From Ceratorhiza oryzae-sativae (Eukaryota > Basidiomycota > Agaricomycetes > Cantharellales > Ceratobasidiaceae), in assembly GCA_030998015.1 (NCBI GenBank), contig JARWMV010000124.1, positions 1-42,626 of the forward strand: a stretch of 42,626 nt of DNA, written 5' to 3'. Below the pieces are notes generated by a model, which did not search any database, had not been told where the DNA came from, and was given only the letters and a program-made list of their open reading frames with translations. Within the stretch, counting starts at the first letter, position 1, and the number at the start of each line of letters is the position of its first letter. Positions 26,234-35,226 of the stretch are shown here, in pieces. The position numbers and the translations under genes were made by a program.

Positions 26234-26720
26234 AATTGGAAATTGTTTAAGTAATAATTCTTTGCCTTAAGACAAAACAAAATAAATTTTTATTTATATT
26301 TAAATTTGGCACTTTTCAAAGTACCAAGAGAGAAAAGAACAAGAAACAAATCTTGGAGGGATTCGATTAGCTACCTTGCAGACAAGGTTGACCGAATTAG
26401 ACTACTAAAAATTGATGTTACCATCTCTTTTAGTCATTTTGGGCACCCTAAAATTTGTGGTTATTACTTAGACTAACAATTTTCTATTACATACCGTCGC
26501 GTTGGGACCGCCCGAATGGTTTCCAAAAACACCTCCAAACATGTGCAGCTACGCTGCATTGTTTGGGGGTGGTTTTGGAGGTATAAAGCGCATTTCGGGC
26601 GTCCCCAGCGCGGCCGGCGCGGCCGAGAGTGCATGATTTGGTGTCCCATTGATGGGACGCCAAATCTACATGCATTCTCGAGTGAGAGTTAAATACTCCC
26701 CTTGATTATTTTTCGAACAT
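26234..26720 (-). other. Intron segment upstream of HEG
   Basis: This is AT-rich intron sequence with a GC module cluster at about 26500-26690 (GCAGCTACGCTGC hairpin and a GTGCATGATTTGG..CATGCATTCTCG module). No further reading frame. Confidence 0.5.
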
Positions 26721-26882
26721 AGGTGGACTTTATCTTAATTTATTTACATAAATTTTTTACGTGAAGTCTCTGAGGGACGCTAAATTATTGCAGCCCTGCT
26801 GATTAACTCCAAGTAAGTGGTAAACTGATTGGAGTACTTCCAGCATATAGTAAAATTTCTCTGTCGACCAGAGGGCCTTAAG

Positions 26883-27537
26883 ACCAGTTATGGAATGGTG
26901 CAGCAGCAACTTTAAATAAGAATCCAACACCTGTTAATACTAAACCTAATACAATACCTTGTACTAAGTTGTGTCCTTCAGATACAGAAATTAAAGTAAA
27001 AATATTTTCTAAGTTAGTTAAACCTGTGTAAGTATAAATTAGACCGCTCCCTAATAAAATTAAACATGATGATAAACCACCAAGTAAAAAATATTTTAAT
27101 CCGGCTGAAGTAGCTGATTCGGAGTCTCTATAGATACTTGCTAAAACATAAACAGCAAAAGATTGCAATTCAATACTTAAATACATTGAAATAAGATCAC
27201 CACTGGAAATTAGTAAAGAACCCCCTAAAACAGTAAACAATATCACTAAAGAATACTCTTTAATTTGAGATGGTTCAGAAGGTGACCAGGGCATAAGAAT
27301 TATAGCACCGAGTATATAAAATAATATTTCGATGCTTTGACTTATTAAAGTCACATGGAATAGACCACTAAAGATACCTACACCAGATCCAATTGACTGA
27401 ATATAAACGACATTAAATGACAATGCCGCGGCATAAAATAAAGCTATAGATGCTATTCGATTTAATAATAAAGGAGATATTCGAAGAGAAGGTAGCGCAA
27501 TGGCTATTATATAAGTTAGAATACAAGCAAAAAGCAT
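26883..27537 (-). CDS. nad2: nad2 exon 1
   Basis: This is the N-terminal 218 residues and one base of NADH dehydrogenase subunit 2. ATG at 27535-27537, opening [20 protein letters not shown]. Further conserved NAD2 features: [16 protein letters not shown], a helix with [20 protein letters not shown] (the glutamate in SIELQS is the key charged residue of this helix), [20 protein letters not shown] with the lysine of the next helix, and [15 protein letters not shown] at the end. The exon ends TGGT, last base 26883. Exon 1 to exon 2 joins as W-S-P-D-V. It has no GC element. Confidence 0.94.
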
Positions 27538-27576
27538 TAACCGTCGAGATTACCAAGCCTAGAAATCATAACTAAT

Positions 27577-27674
27577 TCCAACTCTCTGATCGCGCCTTTA
27601 GGCGCGGCCTAAGCGCTGAGGACTCCTAAATTGGGGGTGATTTGCGCAGGCAAATCTACACCCCCAATTTGGGG
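27577..27674 (-). mobile_element. PE-98 copy
   Basis: This is a full 98-nt inverse copy about 40 nt upstream of nad2, in its leader. Confidence 0.85.
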
Positions 27675-28335
27675 TTATGATCGACTAAAATAAAAGGCTC
27701 GCACTGGCAGTCTCTCAGGAGACACCGACACAGGCTGCTATAGGGTTGCTACCTGTGGCGGGATAGCCTAGCCATCCATTCCGTAGAGGTAAAGAGATTG
27801 GTCAGGTAACAGCCACACTCAATCATTGTGGCTGGGTGGGGAGGGGTTGAAGGTTTGATTGTTCTTATTTTAAATGGTTTTTAAAGACAGCTAATATTAC
27901 CGTCGACCCTTTCCCATAATGGATGGAAATGGACCCCCAATGATTGCAATGCGCGCCACAAAACTTGTGGCGCCATTGACCCCCCACTTGGGGGGGCACT
28001 AGGGCCCAAAACCACCGTAAAGGTGCATTTCGGGCGTCCCCAGCGCGGCCGGCGTCTGATTCCGAGGTACCCTGGAACTTAAAGTTCCAGGGTACCTCGC
28101 AATACCTCGCCGAGAATCGAATGATTTGCGAAGGCAAATCTACATCGATTCTCGAGGGTGATTAAACTCTGTTCTAATCCTACGATTTATTCCACCAGCT
28201 ACTCAGGGGCTGCCCCTGTCGTGGCTTACATTAATACATGCTACGACAGTGAAAGCAAGAAAAAAACTTTTAGTAGAAGTTAGCCTCGTAACTAAGATTA
28301 AATCCAAGTACCTAATATGATCCCCTATTCAACGG
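27675..28335. other. Spacer between rps3 and nad2
   Basis: No gene was recognised. It includes structured sequence at 27695-27850 (CAGTCTCTCAGGAGAC and AGCCACACTC..TTGTGGCTGGG hairpins), GC modules at 27930-28157, a CTGTCGTGGC..GCTACGACAG hairpin at 28216-28249 (relative at about 38833-38863) and the 42-nt motif. Confidence 0.5.
28259..28300 (-). repeat. 42-nt AT-rich conserved motif, copy 2
   Basis: One mismatch to 13895-13936. Flanking sequences differ. Confidence 0.6.
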
Positions 28336-28442
28336 CCTCCCAATGCGTTACCAAGCCTGTAAGGCACGCCCTACGGGCCAGCGTATTGGGAGTGCCATTA
28401 CCCCCCCAAACAATGCAGCATAGCTGCATCAGTTTGGGGGGT
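28336..28442 (+). mobile_element. PE-CAA element with CAACGG target duplication
   Basis: CAACGG repeats lie at 28330-28335 and 28443-28448. It is in a spacer. Confidence 0.9.
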
Positions 28443-28514
28443 CAACGGTTGTTGTGTAGCACACGCCACCATCCGAAAGGGGAGAGGCTTGAATTTTTAT
28501 TTCTTATATTTATT

Positions 28515-28680
28515 ACCCGTGCACGCCTGCGAACGCCTTGGCTTGCCAAGGCGGCCTCTGGCGTGCGCGCGGCTCGCCGCGAACGCGGCCTCGTTAACAA
28601 TGCCCACGGGTCGTTGACCCTCCGCTTTAGCGGCTGAAATCTTGGGTTACACCTAAGATTTTAGCCGATAGAGCGGGGGC
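28515..28680 (+). mobile_element. PE-247 short form B
   Basis: It directly precedes PE-172 copy 13, the same composite as 23353-23695. Confidence 0.8.
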
Positions 28681-28852
28681 CCGCGCGCGTTAGTTGCTGG
28701 TGGGACTTGTCCCACCAACCAACGTGAGCAATCGCAACCGTTTGCGATTGCTAGTGCGCGGCATAATATCGATATTTAGCCGCCGGCTGAAAATGACGAA
28801 CGGTCGTCATTTTCTACGAGGGAATCTTTAGGATTCCCTCTAACGCCGGCGG
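28681..28852 (+). mobile_element. PE-172 copy 13
   Basis: This is a full canonical copy, 180 nt downstream of the rps3 stop. Confidence 0.9.
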
Positions 28853-29033
28853 ATATTTAAGGCTGTAATTTAAATTAGATCGAAATTTGGGCTGACCGGG
28901 CCCTCTCCGGACTCCAATCCTCGCGTGCGTTCAGCGCTTAGGCCGCGCCTAAAGGCGCGATCAAAGAGCGCTGCCCAAGGGTCACGGTCGGGTTAGGAGC
29001 CCTTCAGGGCTGAAGCCAAAAACTTATTATGGG

Positions 29034-29200
29034 CTAGTTAGTTACTTTATGAGAAAGCCATACTTTAACTGAATAAGTACCTAATTTATTTTTAGCAGTA
29101 AATGTTGAGCAATCACTTAGGTTGTTATATCCTTTTGCGAATCCTCCTCTTTCAACAAAAGTCACCGTATTTTTCATGGCGTTCAAATTTATCATACAGT
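29034..29200 (-). CDS. rps3: rps3 3' exon (ribosomal protein S3, C-terminus)
   Basis: The minus strand encodes MKNTVTFVERGGFAKGYNNL and then FTAKNKLGTYSVKVWLSHKV with a TAG at 29034-29036. The pattern V-F-V-E-x-x-F-x(9)-FTxKNKxGxxSVKVW is that of the C-terminus of fungal mitochondrial S3, a small-subunit protein that binds the mRNA entry side. The 5' exon limit is not fixed; a GC module lies at about 29230-29284. It follows the double-LAGLIDADG intron downstream of exon B. Confidence 0.7.
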
Positions 29201-29572
29201 TGAACAAAGATATTAATCCAAAAATGTTTCCAAAAACACCCCCAAACATGTGCAGCTACGCTGCATTGTTTGGGGGTGGTTTTGGATCCTTCCATTTCAT
29301 CCTAAGATTGGCTGTGGGTTATTAGAACAAAATCAAAAAATTAGCAAGTTTAAAATTAATAATTACCATTCTCTGTTTCGATTCATACCTGATTTTAATT
29401 TTAAGATTTCATTGAAACCTTCAGGACTTCGATGCTTCTTACTTTTAATAATGTCAGCTGCTTTTTTAAAATCAATAAAGTCTAAGCTTTTAATTCCGAC
29501 TATTCCATACTTTTCGAAAAATGGTATTATTAAATTAACAACATCTAAAAATTTAGTAATTTGTATACCGAC

Positions 29573-29656
29573 GGGAGATTGACGTCTGCCCCCCAAACAT
29601 CAATCCTTGACATTTCCTAAGGAATTGTCAAGGAATAGCAGTTTGGGGGGTCGACG
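29573..29656 (+). repeat. GACGTCTGC / TCCTTGACA hairpin module in HEG
   Basis: CCCCCCAAACATCAATCC..TTTGGGGGG with an inner CCTTGACATTTCC..GGAATTGTCAAGG hairpin, flanked by GACGG. The same unit occurs at 15903-15990 and within 11198-11262. Confidence 0.8.
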
Positions 29657-29722
29657 GTTTCACCTGAAATGTAATAACTCTTAGAAATAGTTACTACTGA
29701 AGGATCTACCAATTCAGTATGA

Positions 29723-29930
29723 CCCGTGCACGCCTGCGAACGCCTTGGCTTGCCAAGGCGGCCCTGGCGTGCGCGCGGCTCGCCGCGAACGCGGCCTCGT
29801 TAACAATGCCCACGGGTCGTTGACCCTCCGCTTTATTACCCCTGCCAAGACGTGCGCTAAAGCGCAGTTCTCTAGGCAGGGCGGCTGAAATCTTGGGTTA
29901 CACCTAAGATTTTAGCCGATAGAGCGGGGG
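29723..29930 (+). mobile_element. PE-247 short form B
   Basis: 208 nt, ending GATAGAGCGGGGG, joined to PE-172 copy 14. Confidence 0.85.
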
Positions 29931-29931
29931 C

Positions 29932-30103
29932 CCGCGCGCGTTAGTTGCTGGTGGGACTTGTCCCACCAACCAACGTGAGCAATCGCAACCGTTTGCGATT
30001 GCTAGTGCGCGGCATAATATCGATATTTAGCCGCCGGCTGAAAATGACGAACGGTCGTCATTTTCTACGAGGGAATCTTTAGGATTCCCTCTAACGCCGG
30101 CGG
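29932..30103 (+). mobile_element. PE-172 copy 14
   Basis: This is a full copy. With the adjacent PE-247 it separates IALFLKS from YIELVDPS-type codons of the HEG. Confidence 0.9.
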
Positions 30104-30414
30104 GACTTTAAGAAAAGAGCTATCCCTTCAATAAGGTCCTTCTCTCTAATATTTAAAATTATGCTAAATTTCAACCTTACGTTATCGACCGCATTAGCAA
30201 CCGAATTAGATGGGCTAGTAATAATTTGGAAGGAGCTTTCACCACTGGCAAATCCAGCCAGCCAATTTGGGTCACTGATACCTTTAAAAACATAATTAGG
30301 TCTATTAACAGGAACAATATTTGGGAAAGCTTTTTTCAAGCTATCGGAAAGACCCCAGTTTAGAGAACTTCTTAAAGCTACTAAACTTAACATACCTTCC
30401 GATGTCAAATGTTT

Positions 30415-30586
30415 CCGCGCGCGTTAGTTGCTGGTGGGACTTGTCCCACCAACCAACGTGAGCAATCGCAACCGTTTGCGATTGCTAGTGCGCGGCATAA
30501 TATCGATATTTAGCCGCCGGCTGAAAATGACGAACGGTCGTCATTTTCTACGAGGGAATCTTTAGGATTCCCTCTAACGCCGGCGG
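30415..30586 (+). mobile_element. PE-172 copy 15
   Basis: This is a full copy followed after two bases by a full PE-247. Removal of the pair joins CFEII to KHLTSEGM in frame. Confidence 0.92.
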
Positions 30587-30588
30587 GA

Positions 30589-30834
30589 CCCGTGCACGCC
30601 TGCGAACGCCTTGGCTTAAGCCAAGCAAGCTTGGCTCATATTGACCTTAAGGTCAATAATCAAGCCAAGGCGGCCCTGGCGTGCGCGCGGCGTCTGATTC
30701 CGAGGTACCCTGGAACTGAAAGTTCCAGGGTACCTCGCAATACCTCGCCGCGAACGCGGCCTCGATAACCATACCCACGGGTCAACAGCATGTATTTATA
30801 TATAAATACAATGCTGGTTGACCCTAAGCGGGGG
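30589..30834 (+). mobile_element. PE-247 copy
   Basis: Full form; the right flank is GTATGA. It forms the PE-172 then PE-247 composite. Confidence 0.88.
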
Positions 30835-31063
30835 GTATGATTTCAAAACATTGTTTAAATATTAAAAAGTCAATTGACTTGGCTGAAATAAGTGGATATT
30901 TGTCAAAATGATCAACAATTACTTGCAATCCTTTAACAGACGTCACAGAAAACATCGCCAAGCCATTTTTAGATGTTCTGATTGTACCTACACCTAATGT
31001 GTATCTCAATTTTTCTAATAAAGCCATATCCTTAATATGTAAATTCATTGAAAAACTTATTGA

Positions 31064-31315
31064 CCCGTGCACGCCTGCGAACGCCCTGGCTTAAGCCAAG
31101 CAAGCTTGGCTCATATTGACCTTAAGGTCAATAATCAAGCCAAGGCGGCCCTGGCGTGCGCGCGGCGTCTGATTCCGAGGTACCCTGGAACTGAAAGTTC
31201 CAGGGTACCTCGCAATACCTCGCCGCGAACGCGGCCTCGATAACCAAACCCCTCGGGTCTACGCGCATCGGCTGAAATCTTGGGTTACACCTAAGATTTT
31301 AGCCGATAAGCGGGG
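31064..31315 (+). mobile_element. PE-247 variant with TATTGA target duplication
   Basis: 252 nt. Its tail has the GGCTGAAATCTTGGG hairpin in place of the TATATATA hairpin. TATTGA repeats lie at 31058-31063 and 31316-31321. Removal with one repeat joins WKVSI to SFSMNLHI in the HEG. Confidence 0.92.
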
Positions 31316-31777
31316 TATTGATACTTTCCATTTAGTTTTCATTTTAGAGCTTGGACTAATTGTAATAGTAAAGCAGCCCTCTGCGTCGGTAAGTCCTGAC
31401 ACCAACCACGGATTTAGAACAGGTTCTTGAATAGAAGTAGAAAATAGTGCTTTGTTTAACTGGTTAGAAGGGATTTTGAATTGATAGTTTCTTTCGAAAC
31501 CCATTAGAGTACACCTTAATTGCATTGTATTTATAGTAGGTCTAATGCAATAACTACCGTCTACTCGTTGCTCTTTTACAGCCTCGATTGATTGCGAGAC
31601 TGATTTAGATCCGCGATAACCCATTTCATTTTCATTCATCCTATGGCTTGTTACCGTACCTGGGTAATTACTCCAGCCACTTATAGTGTTTCCACTATAG
31701 CTTGGTACCATAGGCTTTAGGGTGTCCCCGGAGTTTGATAGTTTCACCCACTCAAGTGTCTTCCCAAGACACTCTGC

Positions 31778-32176
31778 AGGTACAATGTTTTGAGTTATAA
31801 GTCTACCCGCTAATCTTATTTTAATTCCGTTAAGGATAGTAGCCATTTGAGTAAATTCGATTAGATTACTATTTCTATTTAAATTTTTATTTATGACTGC
31901 TCGTGAAAATAGCATATCTTCTATTTTATAGAATTTATAATCTTTACCATTTAATCCAATAAGTTGAGCTAAGATTTTACTGTCTTTGAAAGGGTTGTAT
32001 AATCTCACTAATTGCAATTTAACATTTTTACCGAATAATTTACTTAAAACAACTAATAATTTTTGAGTTCTAATAGAGTTAAAAAGAAATTTCTCAGTTC
32101 CTAAATTAAATAAGCTTGTAGTGTGGTGATTTTTAACCGTTGTCATCAAATTCATGGTTTCAAATTTATCTTGCAA
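31778..32176 (-). CDS. rps3: rps3 middle exon (exon B)
   Basis: It carries the conserved core of mitochondrial ribosomal protein S3: LLVVLSKLFGKNVKLQLVRL, NPFKDSKILAQLIGLNG, FYKIEDMLFSRAV and MATILNGIKIRLAGRLITQN. The KLFGK-V-LQLVRL and GIKI-L-GRL motifs are diagnostic. Its 3' limit is set at the T of CCT (31778), where a group I intron starts with GCAGAGTGTCTTGGG. Its 5' limit is uncertain by a few codons because it begins right after the stop of the previous intron ORF. It has no GC insertions. Confidence 0.85.
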
Positions 32177-32248
32177 CTAAATAGTTTTATTGTTTTCTAC
32201 CTCTGTTCATTCCGGACTTAATTTTTCTAATTTCCTCTAACCCTTCAA

Positions 32249-32344
32249 TAGCCCCCCAATGCGTTACCAAGCCTGTAAGGCCAGCGTATTGGGGGGGCTA
32301 TCACCCCCCCAAACAATGCAGCGTAGCTGCATTAGTTTGGGGGG
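32249..32344 (+). mobile_element. PE-CAA element with TCAA target duplication
   Basis: TCAA repeats lie at 32245-32248 and 32345-32348. Removal joins AHLT to FEGLEE in the HEG. The analogous codons of the sister domain are hit at 34591. Confidence 0.9.
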
Positions 32345-32440
32345 TCAAATGTTAGATGAGCTCCGGAACTTTTTAGGTCAGCTATTCTACACCAATCTAA
32401 AAAATCCAAAATTTTAAGACCCAAAAGAGGGTATTTATTA

Positions 32441-32639
32441 CCCTAACCCTGTCGTCAGCGTGTACAAGTACACGCTGCTAGGGAACCTCTTCCCCTCCGC
32501 GCTCTTTGATCGCCCGCAGGGCGGCCTAAGCGCGGAGTGCTTCGGAGCCGTCTGTGTACGGCTTAAGCCGCACACAGACGTCTCCTCTACAAGCGTGAAA
32601 TTGTTGCACGTACGTGCAACAACTTCTAGGGGACGGGTC
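32441..32639 (+). repeat. 200-nt palindromic composite, copy 3
   Basis: Near-identical to 1882-2079, lying in the HEG between KIIPF and NKYPLL. Confidence 0.85.
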
Positions 32640-32754
32640 AAGAATGGTATAATTTTATCACTTAAGTCTGAGAATCTTTTTTATCTTTCTCAACTTTTCA
32701 TGCAGCCCTCCATTGGCTCAAAAACAACCAAAAGAGGGGTTCGAGAATAAATAT

Positions 32755-32851
32755 CCAACTCTCTGATCGCGCCTTTAGGCGCGGCCTAAGCGCTGAGGAC
32801 TCCTAAATTGGGGGTGATTTGCGCAGGCAAATCTACACCCCCAATTTGGGG
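32755..32851 (-). mobile_element. PE-98 copy
   Basis: 97-nt inverse copy. The flanks GAATAAATA and AAATAAATT share AAATA, a possible 5-nt duplication. Confidence 0.85.
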
Positions 32852-32867
32852 AAATAAATTTAAAGGC

Positions 32868-33039
32868 CCGCCGGCGTTAGAGGGAATCCTAAAGATTCCC
32901 TCGTAGAAAATGACGACCGTTCGTCATTTTCAGCCGGCGGCTAAATATCGATATTATGCCGCGCACTAGCAATCGCAAACGGTTGCGATTGCTCACGTTG
33001 GTTGGTGGGACAAGTCCCACCAGCAACTAACGCGCGCGG
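32868..33039 (-). mobile_element. PE-172 copy 16
   Basis: Full copy placed right after the MPSMM codons near the C-terminus of the LAGLIDADG_2 HEG at 33041-34166, cutting off its expected RHKIGL-like end. Confidence 0.9.
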
Positions 33040-33040
33040 G

Positions 33041-34166
33041 CATCATGGATGGCATGATGTCTTTTAACAGAAACTGCAAAACAGCCAATGATTTTTGCGG
33101 AATTCGTATTTTGTAACCGTCCCGGTCTTTATTAATAGTGCATTTGAGATCCCATTTCTCATTTAGAGTTTTGGCCAATAGTTCGACTTCTTCTATTGTA
33201 AAACCTTGAGTATGTAATATTACTACATGGAAAGTATTACAAAAACTACCATCGTCTGCCAGCCAATAGGCCAAAGACAAAGGCCTCCCAATGCGTTACC
33301 AAGCCTGTAAGGCACGCCCTACGGGCCAGCGTATTGGGAGAGCCTTTACCCCCCCAAACAATGCAGCATAGCTGCATCAGTTTGGGGGGTCAAAGGTGTA
33401 AGCAGCTCTTTTATGTTAGCCGGAACAATTTTTTTCCCTGAAGAATAGAATAGTTCGTACAGCTCATTAAAACAAGGTAAAGAGTAAGTATAAAAGGTTA
33501 CTCGAGAATAAATCATTCCCGTCACTTTGTGAGCTGACATATTAAAGACTTTAGGTTCTGAGCTGCAATAATCCTTAAATAGAAAGTACAAATGGTCTAA
33601 ATAGTCTTTGTGAACAGTACCTTGTGAAAACATTAATCTAGCATTTACACCTTGTTTCTGAATGTTTATATCGCCCAGGCAAAGGTATTGCGAGGTAGCC
33701 TGGACCCCAGAGGTTCCAGGCTACCTCGGAATCAGGCGCCCTATTAAAATATCTCTTAATTCCGAGGTTAGTGAAATGGATTCTCTTTCAACCTTCTTTA
33801 AACTTAACCGCCGTAAGGGTTTATCATCAGCCGGTTTAACGGGGACTAAAGACATAATTCCTACACAGAAATCAATAGGCTGAATATATTCGGCAATAAG
33901 CAATAAAGCACTTAACAACGCAATAATTGTTATTGCGGTTTTGGCTTTTGCCTTTAAGATTAAGAAAAGTATTGCAATTACAGAATTTTTGGAGTTAATA
34001 AATAAAATAACTCCGCTCCCTGGATCTCTAGAGATCCAGGAGGCGGAGTTAGCTACTGCCCCCCAAACATGTGCAGCTACGCTGCATTGTTTGGGGGGTC
34101 AATGGCGACATTGCAATTATTGGGGGTCTACAGCGGCTAACACGGATAATAAAAATTTGTTCACCA
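33041..34166 (-). pseudogene. LAGLIDADG_2 HEG nested in rps3 intron 1
   Basis: ATG at 34164-34166 (VNKFLLSV), a hydrophobic leader, then LVPVKPADDKPLRRLSLKKV, LTSELRDILIG (first motif, cut by a module at about 33680-33742), ARLMFSQGTVHKDYLDHLYF, FYTYSLPCFNELYELFYSSG, VPANIKELLTP, LSLAYWLADDGSFC (second motif), FTIEEVELLAKTLNEKWDLK and IRIPQKSLAVLQFLLKDIMP. Inserts: modules at about 34013-34135, the GGTAGCCTGGACC hairpin, PE-CAA 33284-33390 and PE-172 at the 3' end. It lies between the two halves of another HEG, which suggests a mobile intron or HEG that invaded an existing intron. Confidence 0.85.
33284..33390 (+). mobile_element. PE-CAA element with CAAAGG target duplication
   Basis: CAAAGG repeats lie at 33278-33283 and 33391-33396. 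Removal joins ELLTP to LSLAYW. The insertion point is the same codon as in the paralogous HEG at 25157. Confidence 0.93.
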
Positions 34167-34473
34167 TGTTGGGTTTTATTTTAAATTGTGCCTATGCTTT
34201 CGCATTTCTAATTATTTCCTCCACTAGACTTAGTCTAGTTAGAATCTAAACATGTACGTTTACATACAGGCTACTACTCGACTACTAGAATTTTAACCCG
34301 TACGAAAAAATTTTAGAAAAAGGCTGGATCCAATATAAGAATAAATTAGCTCTATTCCAAAAACCAAGAGAAAAGTTATTTTTATACAGGATGGGTTTTA
34401 CCCTGAAACTTAAATTAAACTAGGCTAAAGAATTTAGTGCTCCATCTAGCAAAAACTTTATTTTTGTTTGTTT

Positions 34474-34571
34474 CCCCAAATTGGGGGTGTAGATTTGCCT
34501 GCGCAAATCACCCCCAATTTAGGAGTCCTCAGCGCTTAGGCCGCGCCTAAAGGCGCGATCTGAGAGTTGGA
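34474..34571 (+). mobile_element. PE-98 copy
   Basis: Full 98-nt copy. Flanks TTTGTTT and TTTGTTG suggest a TTTGTT duplication. It lies at the end of the first HEG half. Confidence 0.87.
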
Positions 34572-34590
34572 TTTGTTGTAAACCTTCAAT

Positions 34591-34698
34591 AGCCCCCCAA
34601 TGCGTTACCAAGCCTGTAAGGCACGCCCTACGGGCCAGCGTATTGGGGGGCTATCACCCCCCCCAAACAATGCAGCGTAGCTGCATTAGTTTGGGGGG
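34591..34698 (+). mobile_element. PE-CAA element with TCAAT target duplication
   Basis: TCAAT repeats lie at 34586-34590 and 34699-34703. Removal with one repeat restores AHLTIEGLQQ. Confidence 0.93.
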
Positions 34699-34845
34699 TC
34701 AATTGTCAAATGAGCTCCCTGACCCATAAGATCAACTATTTGTTCAAATAACAATAAATCTGCACGTTTTTGAGTTAGAAGTGGATATTCTGTAAAATGA
34801 GGTATTATAATATTTTTTAAATCTTTACGGTTAGCTACTGAATAT

Positions 34846-35017
34846 CCGCCGGCGTTAGAGGGAATCCTAAAGATTCCCTCGTAGAAAATGACGACCGTTC
34901 GTCATTTTCAGCCGGCGGCTAAATATCGATATTATGCCGCGCACTAGCAATCGCAAACGGTTGCGATTGCTCACGTTGGTTGGTGGGACAAGTCCCACCA
35001 GCAACTAACGCGCGCGG
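34846..35017 (-). mobile_element. PE-172 copy 17
   Basis: Minus-oriented, abutting an inverse PE-247 short form (35019-35226). It lies in the HEG between VDTTNNM and YSVANR. Confidence 0.9.
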
Positions 35018-35018
35018 G

Positions 35019-35226
35019 CCCCCGCTCTATCGGCTAAAATCTTAGGTGTAACCCAAGATTTCAGCCGCCCTGCCTAGAGAACTGCGCTTTAGCGCACGTC
35101 TTGGCAGGGGTAATAAAGCGGAGGGTCAACGACCCGTGGGCATTGTTAACGAGGCCGCGTTCGCGGCGAGCCGCGCGCACGCCAGGGCCGCCTTGGCAAG
35201 CCAAGGCGTTCGCAGGCGTGCACGGG
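35019..35226 (-). mobile_element. PE-247 short form B, inverse
   Basis: From CCCCCGCTCTATCGGC to GTGCACGGG. The same composite as 23353-23695, in the opposite orientation. Confidence 0.85.

Larger units (their letters stand above)
24670..26882 (-). other. nad2 intron 1 (group I)
   Basis: This is a 2,213-nt intron between NW and SPDV of nad2. The 5' exon ends TGGT; the intron starts CTTAAGG and ends in G. Near the 5' side on the minus strand are GCAGGGCTGCAATAATTTAG, CCTCAGAGACTTCACG and AAGATAAAGTCC (about 26790-26730), the classic P7 R and S sides of group I introns of the IB type. The HEG follows these core elements. Confidence 0.85.
29363..31777 (-). pseudogene. Double-motif LAGLIDADG_1 HEG in rps3 intron 2, interrupted four times
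   Basis: It continues in frame from rps3 exon B. After intron-core-like codons (KLSNSGDTLKPMVPSYSGNT, GSKSV..VKEQRVDGSYC) comes LNPWLVSGLTDAEGCFTITI (first motif), MNLHIKDMALLEKLRYTLGV, VIVDHFDKYPLISAKSIDFL, LTSEGMLSLVALRSSLNWGL, DPNWLAGFASGESSF (second motif; SGESSF where SGEGCF is usual), IIPFFEKYGIVGIKSLDFID and KSGMNRNREW with TAA at 29363-29365. Inserts: PE-247 31064-31315, PE-247 plus PE-172 30415-30834, PE-247 plus PE-172 29723-30103, module 29573-29656. At three sites removal gives an exact frame. I saw no other stop. Confidence 0.87.
32187..32700 (-). pseudogene. LAGLIDADG_1 HEG 3' end, rps3 intron 1
   Basis: The minus strand encodes FSDLSDKIIPF, then NKYPLLGLKILDFLDWCRIA, GAHLTFEGLEEIRKIKSGMN and a TAA at 32187-32189. 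This is the C-terminal part of a double LAGLIDADG enzyme. Its first half is at 34475-35856; the middle is missing, and a different HEG (33041-34166) sits there. Inserts: the 200-nt composite 32441-32639 and PE-CAA 32249-32344. Confidence 0.8.

Noticed and set aside
26286..26460. Possible tRNA upstream of the nad2 intron 1 HEG
   Set aside because: GGTAGCTAATCGAATCC-like sequence suggested a tRNA, but no acceptor or anticodon stem forms. It is more likely part of the group I intron.
27690..27850. RNase P RNA or another structured RNA
   Set aside because: Hairpins are present, but the conserved P4 sequences of RNase P RNA are not visible. It was left as a spacer.
30091..31072. Separate small HEGs at 30824-31072, 30091-30408 and 29363-29596
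   Set aside because: Their residues join in order into a single double-motif LAGLIDADG protein once the PE elements are removed, so they are pieces of one gene.
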